Shown here piece after piece: positions 51,813-60,402 of a DNA stretch of 64,000 nucleotides. The notes beneath the pieces are model-generated. The model made no database searches. It was not told the origin of the DNA and saw only the letters and a program-made list of their open reading frames with translations. Origin of the DNA: Paenibacillus rhizophilus (GTDB lineage Bacteria > Bacillota > Bacilli > Paenibacillales > Paenibacillaceae); the NCBI RefSeq assembly GCF_003854965.1, contig NZ_RQPI01000005.1, positions 62,001 to 126,000 of the forward strand, in the 5' to 3' direction. The stretch's first letter is position 1. Each line of letters starts with the position of its first letter. A program made the translations under genes and the position numbers.

Positions 51813-54800
51813 TTATCTGATAACGATGCCGATCGTTTTGCCGCCGATGTCCACCGTTTCAGGCGCTTTATTGTTGCTAAAATCGATCGTCGTGACAAGC
51901 ACATTGTCCCGGAGGACATTTTCGAATGCCGTAACCGCCGCTTTCAGCTCGTCATCGACAATCAAAGTCAGCGCGACGCGCTTGTCAATCGGCAGGTCGA
52001 GGCGTTTGCGGTAATCCTGAACCGCCCGCACGATTTCACGCACCCACCCCTCTTGTTCAAGCTCTGGAGTGATTTCCGTATTCAGGGCAACCGTAATTCC
52101 GTAACCGGACGCGGACGCAAAGCCCGGCTTGGCCTGCTTGTCGATCAGCAGCTCTTCTGCTGTGATTTGCAGCTCTTCGCCTTCTGGGGAAGTAACGGCA
52201 ACCAGTCCGTTTTGAACCGCTTCGCGTGTAGCGTCGCTGTCCATCGATTTCAGGAAGCCTTGGATAAAGCCGACGTTTTTGCCGTATTTTTTGCCCGCGA
52301 CCTTGAGATTCAGCTTCAATGTAAAATCGACAAAGCCGCTGTCGCTCGTCTCCAGCACGATGGACTTGACGTTGATCTCGTCCTTGATGATCTCCTCGTA
52401 ATCCGCGATGTTAAAACTTTGGCTTATGGAAACGATCAGCTCGGAAAGCGGCTGACGCGTCTTGATTCCGGTTTCGTTGCGGACGTTACGCGCCAGCTCG
52501 ACGATGTTACGGGCGCTTTCCATGTCTTGCTCAAGCACGGTATCGATCAAGCTCTCGTCTGCTGCCGGATAATCCGCCAGATGCACGCTTTCTCCGCCGC
52601 CCAGGTTGACGAAAATATCCTCGGCCAGCATCGGCATAAACGGAGCGACGATCTTCGCCGTCGTCAGCAGTACATGCGTCAGCGTCCGGTAAGCGTCCAA
52701 CTTCTCTTCTCCAAGACCGCTCCCCCAGAAACGGTCGCGGGAACGGCGGATGTACCAGTTGCTAAGCTCGTCAATAAAGTTCTCGATCGCTTTGGACGAG
52801 TTGACGAAGTCGTTGACCGCAAGCCCTTTATCCACTACAAGGATCAGACTGTTCAAACGGGACAAAATCCAGCGATCCAGCTTGTGCCCGGACAGCTTGA
52901 ACGGATGCTCCGCCGGATCATAGCCGTCAATGCCCGCATACAGCGTCAGGAAAGCGTGGGTATTAACCAGCGTATCGACGACCTTCGACTTGCTCTCGCC
53001 AACAATCCCGCGGGAGAAGCGCTTGTTGTTCCACGGCGCGCTGTCGGCCAGGATCGCCCACCGGAACGCGTCGGTGCCGTATTCGTTCATGATATCCCAA
53101 GGGTTGATGACATTGCCTTTGGATTTGGACATTTTTTGGCCGTTCTCGTCGAGGATGTGGCCTGTAGCGATAACCGCCTTGTATGGGGCTTTGCCCTTGA
53201 ACAGCGTTGATACCGCAAGCAAGCTGTAGAACCATCCGCGTGTCTGGTCGATACCTTCGCAGATCATGTCCGCCGGATATTGATCATCCAGCTTATCCGC
53301 GTTCTCGAACGGATAATGGCTCTGGGCAAAAGGCATCGAGCCGCTGTCGAACCATACGTCGATCACTTCGGAGGTGCGCACCATCTCCGCGCCTTCCTTG
53401 AACGGGCTGCGAAGGCGGATGTTATCCACATACGGCTTATGCAGCTCGATGTCTTCCGGCACATCGCCGACCGCCATTTCTCTCAGTTCGGCGATGCTGT
53501 GCGGCGCAAACTCCTTGCCCGTCTCCTGGCAGACCCATACGTTCAGCGGAGTGCCCCAGTAGCGGTTGCGGCTGATATTCCAGTCCACCAGCTCGTCGAG
53601 GAACTTGCCGAACCGGCCTTCGCGGACATGGCCCGGATACCAGTCGACGCCATTATTGTTGGCAATCAGCTGATCCTTGATGGCCGTTGTGTTGATGAAC
53701 CAGCTGTCCGTTGCGTAGTACAGCAGCGGTGTATCGCAGCGCCAGCAGAACGGATAGCTGTGCTCGTATTTCTCCTTGCCGTACAGAAGGCCCTTCTCCG
53801 ACAGCATCTTGACGATATCAAGGTCGCAGTCTTTCACAAAGCGTCCGGCAAAATCGGTTACCGTATCGGTATATTTACCCGACGTATCCACCACGTTCAC
53901 GAAGCTGATGCCGTTCTCGCGGCCGGTTTTGTAGTCGTCCTCGCCATGGGCCGGGGCCATATGCACGATCCCCGTACCGCTGGCATCCGTAACGAAGGAA
54001 GCGCCGACGATGACATTGCTTCTCTCCGCCTGAATGTAGCTGAACGGAGGCTGGTACGTCTTGCCGACCAGATCGGAGCCTTTCAGCTCTGACAGCACCG
54101 TGTGTTCGCCTTTCGCCACTTCTTCCACCAGATTTTTCGCCATGATATAGACGCCATCCTCTTGCTGCACCCGCACATAATCCATATCCGGATTGACCGC
54201 AAGGGCCATATGCGCCGGAAGCGTCCAAGGCGTCGTCGTCCAGGCCAGAACATATTCGCCGCTGTCATCCAGCTTGAATTTGGCCGTGGCGCTGAGATCT
54301 TTAACCGTCTTGTACCCTTGAGCCACTTCATGCGAGCTGAGTGTTGTCTGGCAGCTCGGACAGTAAGGGCTGACGCGGTGTCCGCGGTACAGCAGCCCTT
54401 TCTCATGAACCGTTGCGAGAATGTTCCACACGCTCTCGATGTATGTGTTATTCAGCGTGACGTACGGGTTGTCAAGATCGGTCCAGTACCCGATTGCTTC
54501 CGTAAATTCGCGCCACTGTTTCTCGTAGCCGAAGACGCTGTCTTTACACTTTTTGATGAACTTCTCTACGCCGTAGGCTTCGATTTCCTGCTTGCCCGAG
54601 ATGCCGAGCTGCTTCTCCACGCCAAGCTCGACCGGCAGGCCGTGGGTATCCCATCCGGCCTTGCGCACAACGCGGTAGCCCTTCATCGTCTGATAACGGC
54701 CGATGAAGTCCTTGATGACGCGGCCGAGCACATGCCCGATATGCGGAGCGCCGTTAGCAGTCGGCGGTCCTTCGTAGAAGACATAGTTCGGCTTGCCTTC

Positions 54801-54902
54801 GCGATACTCGATCGATTTGCGGAACGTATTCTCCTCGTTCCACTTCTTTAAGATGCGGACGTCTCTGTCCCGCGCTTTTTCTTTGATGTCTACTTTATGC
54901 AT
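51813..54902 (-). CDS. ileS: Isoleucyl-tRNA synthetase, IleRS2-like
   Basis: The 1029-aa enzyme charges tRNA-Ile. It has the class I signatures PPTANGAPHIGHVLGR (HIGH, about 46-61) and GQKMSKSKGNVINPWDI (KMSKS, near 590), separated by the editing domain. GWDTHGLPVELGVEKQLGI, the lysine after KMSKS, the length over 1000 aa and the absence of a C-terminal Cys-rich zinc finger point to the IleRS2 branch rather than the ~920-aa IleRS1 found at this locus in B. subtilis. IleRS2 enzymes are often insensitive to mupirocin. I prefer ATG 54902, about 10 nt after GAGAGG. An Ile T-box controls it, with a 577-bp element in between. Confidence 0.93.
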   Translation of the reverse strand: MHKVDIKEKARDRDVRILKKWNEENTFRKSIEYREGKPNYVFYEGPPTANGAPHIGHVLGRVIKDFIGRYQTMKGYRVVRKAGWDTHGLPVELGVEKQLGISGKQEIEAYGVEKFIKKCKDSVFGYEKQWREFTEAIGYWTDLDNPYVTLNNTYIESVWNILATVHEKGLLYRGHRVSPYCPSCQTTLSSHEVAQGYKTVKDLSATAKFKLDDSGEYVLAWTTTPWTLPAHMALAVNPDMDYVRVQQEDGVYIMAKNLVEEVAKGEHTVLSELKGSDLVGKTYQPPFSYIQAERSNVIVGASFVTDASGTGIVHMAPAHGEDDYKTGRENGISFVNVVDTSGKYTDTVTDFAGRFVKDCDLDIVKMLSEKGLLYGKEKYEHSYPFCWRCDTPLLYYATDSWFINTTAIKDQLIANNNGVDWYPGHVREGRFGKFLDELVDWNISRNRYWGTPLNVWVCQETGKEFAPHSIAELREMAVGDVPEDIELHKPYVDNIRLRSPFKEGAEMVRTSEVIDVWFDSGSMPFAQSHYPFENADKLDDQYPADMICEGIDQTRGWFYSLLAVSTLFKGKAPYKAVIATGHILDENGQKMSKSKGNVINPWDIMNEYGTDAFRWAILADSAPWNNKRFSRGIVGESKSKVVDTLVNTHAFLTLYAGIDGYDPAEHPFKLSGHKLDRWILSRLNSLILVVDKGLAVNDFVNSSKAIENFIDELSNWYIRRSRDRFWGSGLGEEKLDAYRTLTHVLLTTAKIVAPFMPMLAEDIFVNLGGGESVHLADYPAADESLIDTVLEQDMESARNIVELARNVRNETGIKTRQPLSELIVSISQSFNIADYEEIIKDEINVKSIVLETSDSGFVDFTLKLNLKVAGKKYGKNVGFIQGFLKSMDSDATREAVQNGLVAVTSPEGEELQITAEELLIDKQAKPGFASASGYGITVALNTEITPELEQEGWVREIVRAVQDYRKRLDLPIDKRVALTLIVDDELKAAVTAFENVLRDNVLVTTIDFSNNKAPETVDIGGKTIGIVIR

Positions 54903-54942
54903 ATATTCCATTCCTCTCGTGGTTTTGTCTTAAAACCGTTTT

Positions 54943-55519
54943 CGATCCCCCTAAATCCCCCTTAGCCAAGGGGGACCCCGAGGGCCCGCCCTCTGGACAC
55001 CCGGAAATTTGTCGAGGCCCAGGGCAGCGGCGGTTTTTTAGCTACTGTCGGCGGGATGCCCGCTTGCCGCAAGCGGCCGCTCTACGTTGGCACCCGAGCC
55101 GCGATCCCGTTAGGGCAGCACTCGCGAGGGGCCTCGGCGGGCGGGGCGAAGCCCGCTCGCACTGGGTCTCCCCCAGGCGCCCGAGCCGCGATCCCGTTAG
55201 GGCAGCACTCGCGAGGGGCCTCGGCGAGCGGGGCGAAGCCCGCTCGCACTGGGTCTCCCCCAGGCGCCCGAGCCGCGATCCCGTTAGGGCAGCACTCGCG
55301 AGGGGCCTCCGGCGGGCGGGGCGCAGCCGCCCGCGTCCATGCGTCGCTGTAAAGGCCCCTCGCGGCGTCCCCGCAAAGGGATGCCGCGAGGAAGGGCCGC
55401 TCCGCCGCCAAACCCCGCTCCCTACCCGCCAAGCCCCCCACACCTCGCCAACCCTTGCGGGTGTCCAGAGGGTGCAACCCTTGGGGTCCCCCTTGAGAAA
55501 GGGGGATTTAGGGGGATCG
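54943..55519. mobile_element. GC-rich element with ~61-bp terminal inverted repeats, in the ileS leader
   Basis: Left end 54943-55003 and right end 55458-55519 are near-perfect inverse copies: CGATCCCCCTAAATCCCCC... inward to ...CTCTGGACACCCG. Each end also contains its own CCCCCTT/AAGGGGG hairpin. The inside is very GC-rich and holds 2.7 copies of an 87-bp repeat. No transposase is encoded, and no target duplication is clear. It resembles a MITE or palindromic repeat element, here inserted between the T-box terminator and ileS. Confidence 0.72.
55093..55325. repeat. 87-bp tandem repeat, about 2.7 copies
   Basis: Units start at 55093, 55180 and 55267, each with CCCGAGCCGCGATCCCGTTA and then GGGCAGCACTCGCGAGGGGC. 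The first two copies are almost identical and the third diverges near its end. Because 87 is a multiple of three, reading frames stay open on both strands, which explains several long but probably meaningless ORFs. Confidence 0.88.
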
Positions 55520-55537
55520 CCCTCCAAAAACAAATAA

Positions 55538-55843
55538 ACGCCCCGCCCCCAAAGGGGCGAGGCGACGCTCGCGATACCACCCTAATTCCGCGCAGATTCC
55601 CTCCCGTATAGACGGCCAAAGATCATACGCGATCTCAGCTCCCGCGCAAAGACGCGGGTCCGGTGTAACGTCCGGGAGACGGCTCGCCCTACGCACGACA
55701 CAAAGTTCGTTTCAGGTTCGCTTCTTGGGGAGGATATTCCGGCATGGTTTGAACATCGGCTTTCAGCAGTCGCCGACTCTCTGGGGATCGTTGCCATGAC
55801 GTACTGGTCCCGTCATCGAATACTTATGGAATGTTGCAGATAT
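55538..55843 (-). promoter_or_regulatory. T-box riboswitch of ileS
   Basis: On the minus strand the T-box core AATTAGGGTGGTATCGCG lies at about 55568-55587. The terminator stem GCCTCGCCCC-TTT-GGGGGCGGGGCG follows (55539-55564), with TTTATTTG. The 5' part has the stem I AGTA-type element (GACGGGACCAGTACGTC) and GGAATATCCTCC, whose ATC fits an isoleucine specifier. Uncharged tRNA-Ile should promote readthrough into ileS. Confidence 0.88.
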
Positions 55844-55849
55844 GTTCTA

Positions 55850-55878
55850 TTTATAGCCTCTTTAACGATAAAAGTCAA
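55850..55878 (-). promoter_or_regulatory. Promoter of the ileS T-box leader
   Basis: On the minus strand TTGACT (55873-55878), 17 bp, TATAAA (55850-55855), directly upstream of the T-box stem I and overlapping the region just before the divIVA stop. Confidence 0.78.
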
Positions 55879-55896
55879 CAAGCCAAGACAATGGCC

Positions 55897-56382
55897 TCAA
55901 AATACTTCTTCGCGGACCTCGCGGCTCTCCAGCGCGTCCCAATCGTCCTGGGACAACAGCTCGAGCTGAGCTTCAACCAGCGTCCGGAACCGTGTACGGT
56001 AAATGGAGGCCTGCTTGCGGAGCTCTTCGGTTTCGATGGCTACTTTGCGGGATTTGGAAAGCGCCTCATTGATAATGCGGTCGGCGTTCTTCTCCGCTTC
56101 CTTGATGATGAGCTGCGATTCTTTCTTGGCGTTATTCTTCACTTCGTCGGCAGCTTCCTGGGCAACAATGATGGTCTTTGACAAAGTCTCTTCGATGTTT
56201 GTAAAATGGTCCAGACGCTCCTGCAGGGCCAGAAGCTGATTGTGCAGCTCCTTGTTCTCTCGGATGACGCTCTCGTAATCCTTGATGATCTGATCCAGAA
56301 ATTCATTGACCTCGTCTTCATCATAACCTCGGAGCCGCCGGGCAAACTCCTTGTTATGTATATCGAGCGGCGTTAATGGCAT
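55897..56382 (-). CDS. divIVA: Cell-division/polarity protein DivIVA
   Basis: The 161-aa protein starts MPLTPLDIHNKEFARRLRGY, the membrane-binding N-terminal domain of DivIVA, then DEDEVNEFLDQIIKDYESVI. Long coiled-coil segments follow (about 30-75 and 80-140). It binds curved membrane at septa and poles and recruits division or sporulation partners. GGAGG lies 8 nt before ATG 56382, preferred over the ATG three codons upstream. Position between ylmH and ileS is the conserved Bacillota order. Confidence 0.94.
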   Translation of the reverse strand: MPLTPLDIHNKEFARRLRGYDEDEVNEFLDQIIKDYESVIRENKELHNQLLALQERLDHFTNIEETLSKTIIVAQEAADEVKNNAKKESQLIIKEAEKNADRIINEALSKSRKVAIETEELRKQASIYRTRFRTLVEAQLELLSQDDWDALESREVREEVF

Positions 56383-56618
56383 GCTGTGCACCTCCTAGAA
56401 ATTTCGGGCCTCTTCCGCCCAGCCGTCACTTCATCTTTTCGGACGAAGAAGGAAATCTGAACAATAAGCTAGCTTAGGACAAGGCAAGCGGCCCATTTTT
56501 TCCGTGACTGTCTGAGATTTCGCCTCTTTTAAAACTATCGGCGTCCAGCTCCACAAATGTTAGCTGCCCTATAGAGTTAATCAATTTCGACAAGCGGACT
56601 GAAATTCCTGCAAGAAAT

Positions 56619-57401
56619 TTATATAAATTTGCCGACCCGAATCCGATATCGGGCTTTTTTTGTCAGTCCGCCGACCTCGAGCACTTTAAAACGCCCAAAG
56701 CCCTGAACGGAGACGACATCGCCTTCGTTCAGATGGCAGGAAGGGTCTTCCTCCACCTTCCAGTTAACCCGGACGCGTCCAGCCTTGATGGGAACGAGAA
56801 TTTTTGCCCGGCTAAGCCGGCACACATCCGCCGCGATGCCGTCCAGCCTCAGGGAAGACACGGTAAGCTCCATCGTATCCAGCTTGACCTCGGCACGCCG
56901 CAGCTCCGATACCGGCAGTATCTCCACGCTGACGGGAGCACGGCCGACGCTGCTCATGTGGAGGGCCAAATAATCGGCGATATCCGACGTCACGACGGCA
57001 TGGCAGCCGTCCTCCAGAACGTGGATATCGCCGATTTTGCTTCGCTTAATCCCCAAACCGAGCAGGGAACCCATATAATCCCCGTGCTCCAGTTCCGGAA
57101 GTTTCTGCTCCGCCGGTGTTATATTCAGCACCTTCAGTGACATATCTTCATCTTCCAAATCACGGTAATCAGGAGCAATCAGCGCTCTCCGCCGCTCCGC
57201 TTCTTCATGCCCGCCCCCCCATTTGACTTTCACATCCGGTTGACGGTTCACCAAAGATTGCAGAATATACCCCTGCCGCGGATCGAGGAAATCCGTCAGC
57301 TTCAGTTCATGATAACGGGCCGCATTCTCCACCCATTCATAGGCCCGGTCCACAAACGGCCGCTCATCTGGCTGAAAATGACCGTAAATTTCGTTCTTCA
57401 T
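56619..57401 (-). CDS. ylmH: YlmH, S4-domain RNA-binding protein
   Basis: The 260-aa protein has a helical N-terminus (DERPFVDRAYEWVENAARYH). The YlmH core follows, with YRDLEDEDMSLKVLNITPAE and DIHVLEDGCHAVVTSDIADY (about 125-144). A C-terminal S4 RNA-binding domain (about 183-245) contains DGIAADVCRLSRAKILVPIK and VQGFGRFKVLEVGG. YlmH acts in ribosome quality control and rescue in Bacillus, binding obstructed 50S subunits. It is part of the conserved sepF-yggT-ylmH-divIVA block, 4 bp from yggT. Confidence 0.92.
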   Translation of the reverse strand: MKNEIYGHFQPDERPFVDRAYEWVENAARYHELKLTDFLDPRQGYILQSLVNRQPDVKVKWGGGHEEAERRRALIAPDYRDLEDEDMSLKVLNITPAEQKLPELEHGDYMGSLLGLGIKRSKIGDIHVLEDGCHAVVTSDIADYLALHMSSVGRAPVSVEILPVSELRRAEVKLDTMELTVSSLRLDGIAADVCRLSRAKILVPIKAGRVRVNWKVEEDPSCHLNEGDVVSVQGFGRFKVLEVGGLTKKARYRIRVGKFI

Positions 57402-57404
57402 ATT

Positions 57405-57674
57405 TTATCCTACCAGATAAAACAGTACGGACCGCAATCCGTTCGCTGCAAGCTCAAGCACGAGCAGCGCTACGACCGGCGAAAAGTCGATCGTTCCGAA
57501 CAAGGGAGGAATAATCTTGCGGAACGGCGTCAAATAAGGCTCCACCAGCTTTCCAAGCAACTCTCCGATGAAGTTGTCCCGGACATTGGGCAGCCAGGAC
57601 ATCAGCACGTAGAAAATAATCATGTAAAAGTAAATATTAAACAGGATATCGATAATGGAATTGATTTGGGACAA
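57405..57674 (-). CDS. YggT/YlmG-family membrane protein
   Basis: The 89-aa protein has two hydrophobic spans (about 3-25 and 62-88), separated by the family signature MSWLPNVRDNFIGELLGKLV (about 23-42) and EPYLTPFRKIIPPLFGTIDF. YggT/YlmG proteins sit in the membrane next to division genes and influence division or nucleoid distribution in some bacteria. It lies between sepF and ylmH with very short gaps, so it is co-transcribed. Confidence 0.92.
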   Translation of the reverse strand: MSQINSIIDILFNIYFYMIIFYVLMSWLPNVRDNFIGELLGKLVEPYLTPFRKIIPPLFGTIDFSPVVALLVLELAANGLRSVLFYLVG

Positions 57675-57681
57675 AGCCCGT

Positions 57682-58131
57682 TCACCTCATTCTGTTATAG
57701 TCTTGATCGTCTGCGAGAATTTCCGAAATGTTGCCTTGAATTTCAACGGTATCGGGCGTGCAGAGAAAGATATTCCCGCCAATTTTAGAGATGCCGCCCC
57801 CCAAGGCGTACACCGTTCCGCTCAAAAAATCGATAATCCGCATCGCCTGATCGTTGCGGACCCGCTGCAGATTGACGACGACGGTGCGGTGCGAGCGGAG
57901 ATGGTCGGCGATTTCCTGAGCTTCGTCGTACGACCGGGGTTCGTACAGCACGACCTTGACATTCTTTTGAGAATGGATGCTGACGACATTCCCGACCCGC
58001 TGGTTTTTGCGCGTTTCTACAGGACCCGGAACATCATCTTCCTCATCATGCTGACCCAGCGGTTCATGCTCAACGATCTCCTCTTGTTCCTGTAATCCCA
58101 AAAAGCTCATAAAGCGGTTCATGACACCCAT
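57682..58131 (-). CDS. sepF: Cell-division protein SepF
   Basis: The 149-aa protein has an N-terminal amphipathic membrane anchor (MGVMNRFMSFLGLQEQEEIV), an acidic linker and the SepF domain (about 60-140) with EPRSYDEAQEIADHLRSHRT, VVVNLQRVRNDQAMRIIDFL and TVYALGGGISKIGGNIFLCT. SepF tethers FtsZ filaments to the membrane and shapes the septum. It overlaps the ylmE stop by one base, which indicates tight coupling. Confidence 0.95.
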   Translation of the reverse strand: MGVMNRFMSFLGLQEQEEIVEHEPLGQHDEEDDVPGPVETRKNQRVGNVVSIHSQKNVKVVLYEPRSYDEAQEIADHLRSHRTVVVNLQRVRNDQAMRIIDFLSGTVYALGGGISKIGGNIFLCTPDTVEIQGNISEILADDQDYNRMR

Positions 58132-58829
58132 TATGATTCCTCCTCATGGCCTACCAGTACCGTCCCCAGGCGAACCCAGGTGGCTCCTTCTTCAATCGCC
58201 ACTTCAAAATCATTCGACATGCCCATCGACAGTTCTGTCATCGGCTCCGCCGTCAGCCCCAAGCCGTTAAGCTTGTCCCGCAGTTCGCGAAGGCCGCGAA
58301 ACACCGGACGGGTAAACTCCGGATCTTCCTCATGCGGCGCCATTGTCATCAGTCCGATGACCTTGAGCCGGTCAAATTTCGAAATCTCCTGCAAAAAATC
58401 CGGAACGCCATCCGGATTCAGACCGAACTTTGTTTCTTCCCCGGAGATATTCACCTGAAGCAATACATTGACGTCCAGACCGGCCACTTCCGCCTTCCGG
58501 TGAAGTTCTCGGGCCAGCGACAGACGGTCCAGTGAATGGATATATTGAAATTTGCCGATGATATCCTTCACCTTATTGGTCTGTAAATGCCCGATAAAAT
58601 GCCATATCCCTTGACTTCCAAGCGCTTCCCACTTGCTCTCCGCATTCTGCCAGCGGTTCTCGCCGATATCTCTAAGACCGGAAGCCAGCACGGCTGAGGT
58701 TGTCTCCAGCGACACATATTTGGTCACCGCGATAATCTTGACGTCCCGGGTGTCCCGTCCGCCTTTGACGCACGCGCGTTCAATGCGCCGGCTGACTTCG
58801 GCTATTCGTTCCTGCAATGTCGAGGACAA
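58131..58829 (-). CDS. ylmE: YggS/YlmE pyridoxal phosphate homeostasis protein
   Basis: The 232-aa PLP-binding protein has a TIM-barrel-like alanine-racemase fold. VKIIAVTKYVSLETTSAVLA contains the PLP lysine (about residue 32). IGENRWQNAESKWEAL, WHFIGHLQTNKVKDII, LLQVNISGEETKFGLNPDGV and ELSMGMSNDFEVAIEEGATW (phosphate-binding end) match the family throughout. It buffers PLP levels and affects amino acid metabolism. It lies in the ylmD-ylmE-sepF order standard in Bacillota. Confidence 0.94.
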   Translation of the reverse strand: MSSTLQERIAEVSRRIERACVKGGRDTRDVKIIAVTKYVSLETTSAVLASGLRDIGENRWQNAESKWEALGSQGIWHFIGHLQTNKVKDIIGKFQYIHSLDRLSLARELHRKAEVAGLDVNVLLQVNISGEETKFGLNPDGVPDFLQEISKFDRLKVIGLMTMAPHEEDPEFTRPVFRGLRELRDKLNGLGLTAEPMTELSMGMSNDFEVAIEEGATWVRLGTVLVGHEEES

Positions 58830-58924
58830 CAGTCAACTCTCCTTTTTTACTCAAAACAGACTTAATAAGTTTCCGAAGGTTCCCCGCATTGTTCCTGAGT
58901 AAACCTCGAAGTCTAGGCCCCACC

Positions 58925-59776
58925 TTATGGGGATGTTATTCCGATCCAGCTCGCCATTCTTCCCGTAACCCCATTTTCCTTGCGGTAAGAGAAGAACAAA
59001 TCATGACTGCAGCTTGTACACCAAGTTGTACATTCGATATGAGTCGGCAATATTCCTGCTTTTATCATAATGCGTCGGTTCAATTCTTTCAAGTTGAGCA
59101 TCATTTTGCCAATATGTGCTGTCGAAGGGCTGTACAGGCTCGCCGCTGATTCCTGTTCCCTGTCCAGACTGTCCTCCAGCCTGCGGACACGGTCCATCAC
59201 GAAATCGTCCACCTCGTAACAGCAGGCTCCGATGCTTGGCCCGATGGCTCCCCGGATATTTTCCTTGCGGCTTCCGTAAACGTCTTCCATCCGCCTTACC
59301 ATAGCCAAAGCGATTTCGGCCACTGTTCCTTTCCAGCCCGCATGGGCCAGACCGACGGCTCCCGCCACCGGATCATGAAAGAAGAGCGGCACGCAATCCG
59401 CGTAAAAAGAAACGAGGAGCACGCCGGGCACATTGGTCAAAAGTCCGTCCGTATCCGCAAAAGCCGAAGAGCGGTCAAGACTGCCCCGCCCCTTGTCGTC
59501 TGCCGTTACAACAGCGATTTCCGCGCCGTGCACCTGCTCCCCGCATGTCCAGTCTTCGAGCGAAAAGCCGAGGCTTTCGGCGACCATTTTGCGGTTCTTG
59601 ATGACATCCTCCGGAATGTCGCCTACATGAAAAGCGCAGTTCAGGCTTTCGTAAGGCGCGCGTCCGGCGCCCCCGGCCCGCCCGGTAAATCCGGCAGTTA
59701 TTTTCGAATACGGGCCAGTCCACGGCTCTAGGCTGAATAATGCCGGACTGCCGCTTTTTTGAACAAACGGTTCCAT
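58925..59776 (-). CDS. YlmD/PgeF-type laccase-domain protein (purine nucleoside phosphorylase-like)
   Basis: The 283-aa protein has the DUF152/laccase-domain signature: WTCGEQVHGAEIAVVTADDK (about 96-115), ADCVPLFFHDPVAGAVGLAH with the metal-binding Cys/His cluster (about 150-169), and AHAGWKGTVAEIALAMVRRM. IGPSIGACCYEVDDFVMDRV follows near the C-terminus. Members cleave purine nucleosides or edit peptidoglycan precursors (PgeF); which applies here is not known. It precedes ylmE by 95 bp on the same strand. Confidence 0.9.
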   Translation of the reverse strand: MEPFVQKSGSPALFSLEPWTGPYSKITAGFTGRAGGAGRAPYESLNCAFHVGDIPEDVIKNRKMVAESLGFSLEDWTCGEQVHGAEIAVVTADDKGRGSLDRSSAFADTDGLLTNVPGVLLVSFYADCVPLFFHDPVAGAVGLAHAGWKGTVAEIALAMVRRMEDVYGSRKENIRGAIGPSIGACCYEVDDFVMDRVRRLEDSLDREQESAASLYSPSTAHIGKMMLNLKELNRRIMIKAGILPTHIECTTWCTSCSHDLFFSYRKENGVTGRMASWIGITSP

Positions 59777-59910
59777 TCTCTCACCCCGCCTTTAAGTGTA
59801 CCACAAGACAGACCTATAAAGTGGAGGACGGCCTTTGATGCGGTTTCCCAAGGTGTCCGGCTTGGACTTGCTTGCACATTTTCTTCTTCGCAAAAAAGAC
59901 AGCGCAGCGT

Positions 59911-60255
59911 TCAGTACGTGCGCCGTTCATTCCTTTCTTCCCGCTGAAGCACCAGGATTTCACGCTCTTCCGCCTCCAGCGAAGGCCGGGGCTCCTCCAT
60001 TTTGACGAGCACGACATCCGAACCGATCTTCACAATATTCCGCCAAGGAATGACGAGGTCGGCTCCGCCGCCGAACAGTCCCAGAAACCGCGTATATCCC
60101 GGAACGATAATGGCATCGATAACCCCGCGCCGCAAATCCAGCTCCAGGTCGCTGATCTGCCCGAGACGCCTCCCGTCGACAATATTGATGACATCCTTAG
60201 CCTGGAAATCGGAAATTTTCATTTTTTTGCCCGAAGCCAATGTTTCCTGATTCAT
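59911..60255 (-). CDS. ylmC: YlmC/YmxH-family PRC-barrel sporulation protein
   Basis: The 114-aa protein has the PRC-barrel fold: MKISDFQAKDVINIVDGRRL (about 12-31), GQISDLELDLRRGVIDAIIV, and a WRNIVKIGSDVVLVKMEE end (about 78-95). A charged Glu/Arg tail of about 20 residues follows. I start at ATG 60255 because AGAGGTGG lies 5-6 nt upstream. YlmC/YmxH genes follow sigG in spore formers and are linked to sporulation; the mechanism is unknown. It has about 150 bp with a terminator between it and sigG. Confidence 0.87.
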   Translation of the reverse strand: MNQETLASGKKMKISDFQAKDVINIVDGRRLGQISDLELDLRRGVIDAIIVPGYTRFLGLFGGGADLVIPWRNIVKIGSDVVLVKMEEPRPSLEAEEREILVLQREERNERRTY

Positions 60256-60344
60256 GTCCGCCACCTCTGTAAGTTCAAACGTACACCTAAGTATATGTGC
60301 CGGCGGCTTGGTCAAATGCCTCTAATTACAGCTTTTCAAAAAAA

Positions 60345-60385
60345 CAACCCCACCTTGAGGCCGGGCCCTCGGGTGGGATTGGTTG
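60345..60385 (-). terminator. Terminator of sigG
   Basis: On the minus strand CCCACCCGAGG and CCTCAAGGTGGG pair across a CCCGG loop, followed by GTTGTTTTTTT. It lies about 18 bp past the sigG stop. Confidence 0.85.
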
Positions 60386-60402
60386 TCCTATTTTCTTCTA
60401 GG

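Noticed and set aside
52053..54851. Long plus-strand frames opposite ileS
   Set aside because: They are antisense shadows of a highly conserved synthetase, without start signals.
55093..55325. CRISPR array
   Set aside because: The 87-bp units are contiguous with no unique spacers, and no cas genes are present.
55042..55537. Several 90-163 codon frames in the GC-rich repeat element
   Set aside because: Open frames follow from the 87-bp (29-codon) repeat on both strands; composition is repetitive Ala/Arg/Pro/Gly with no domain.
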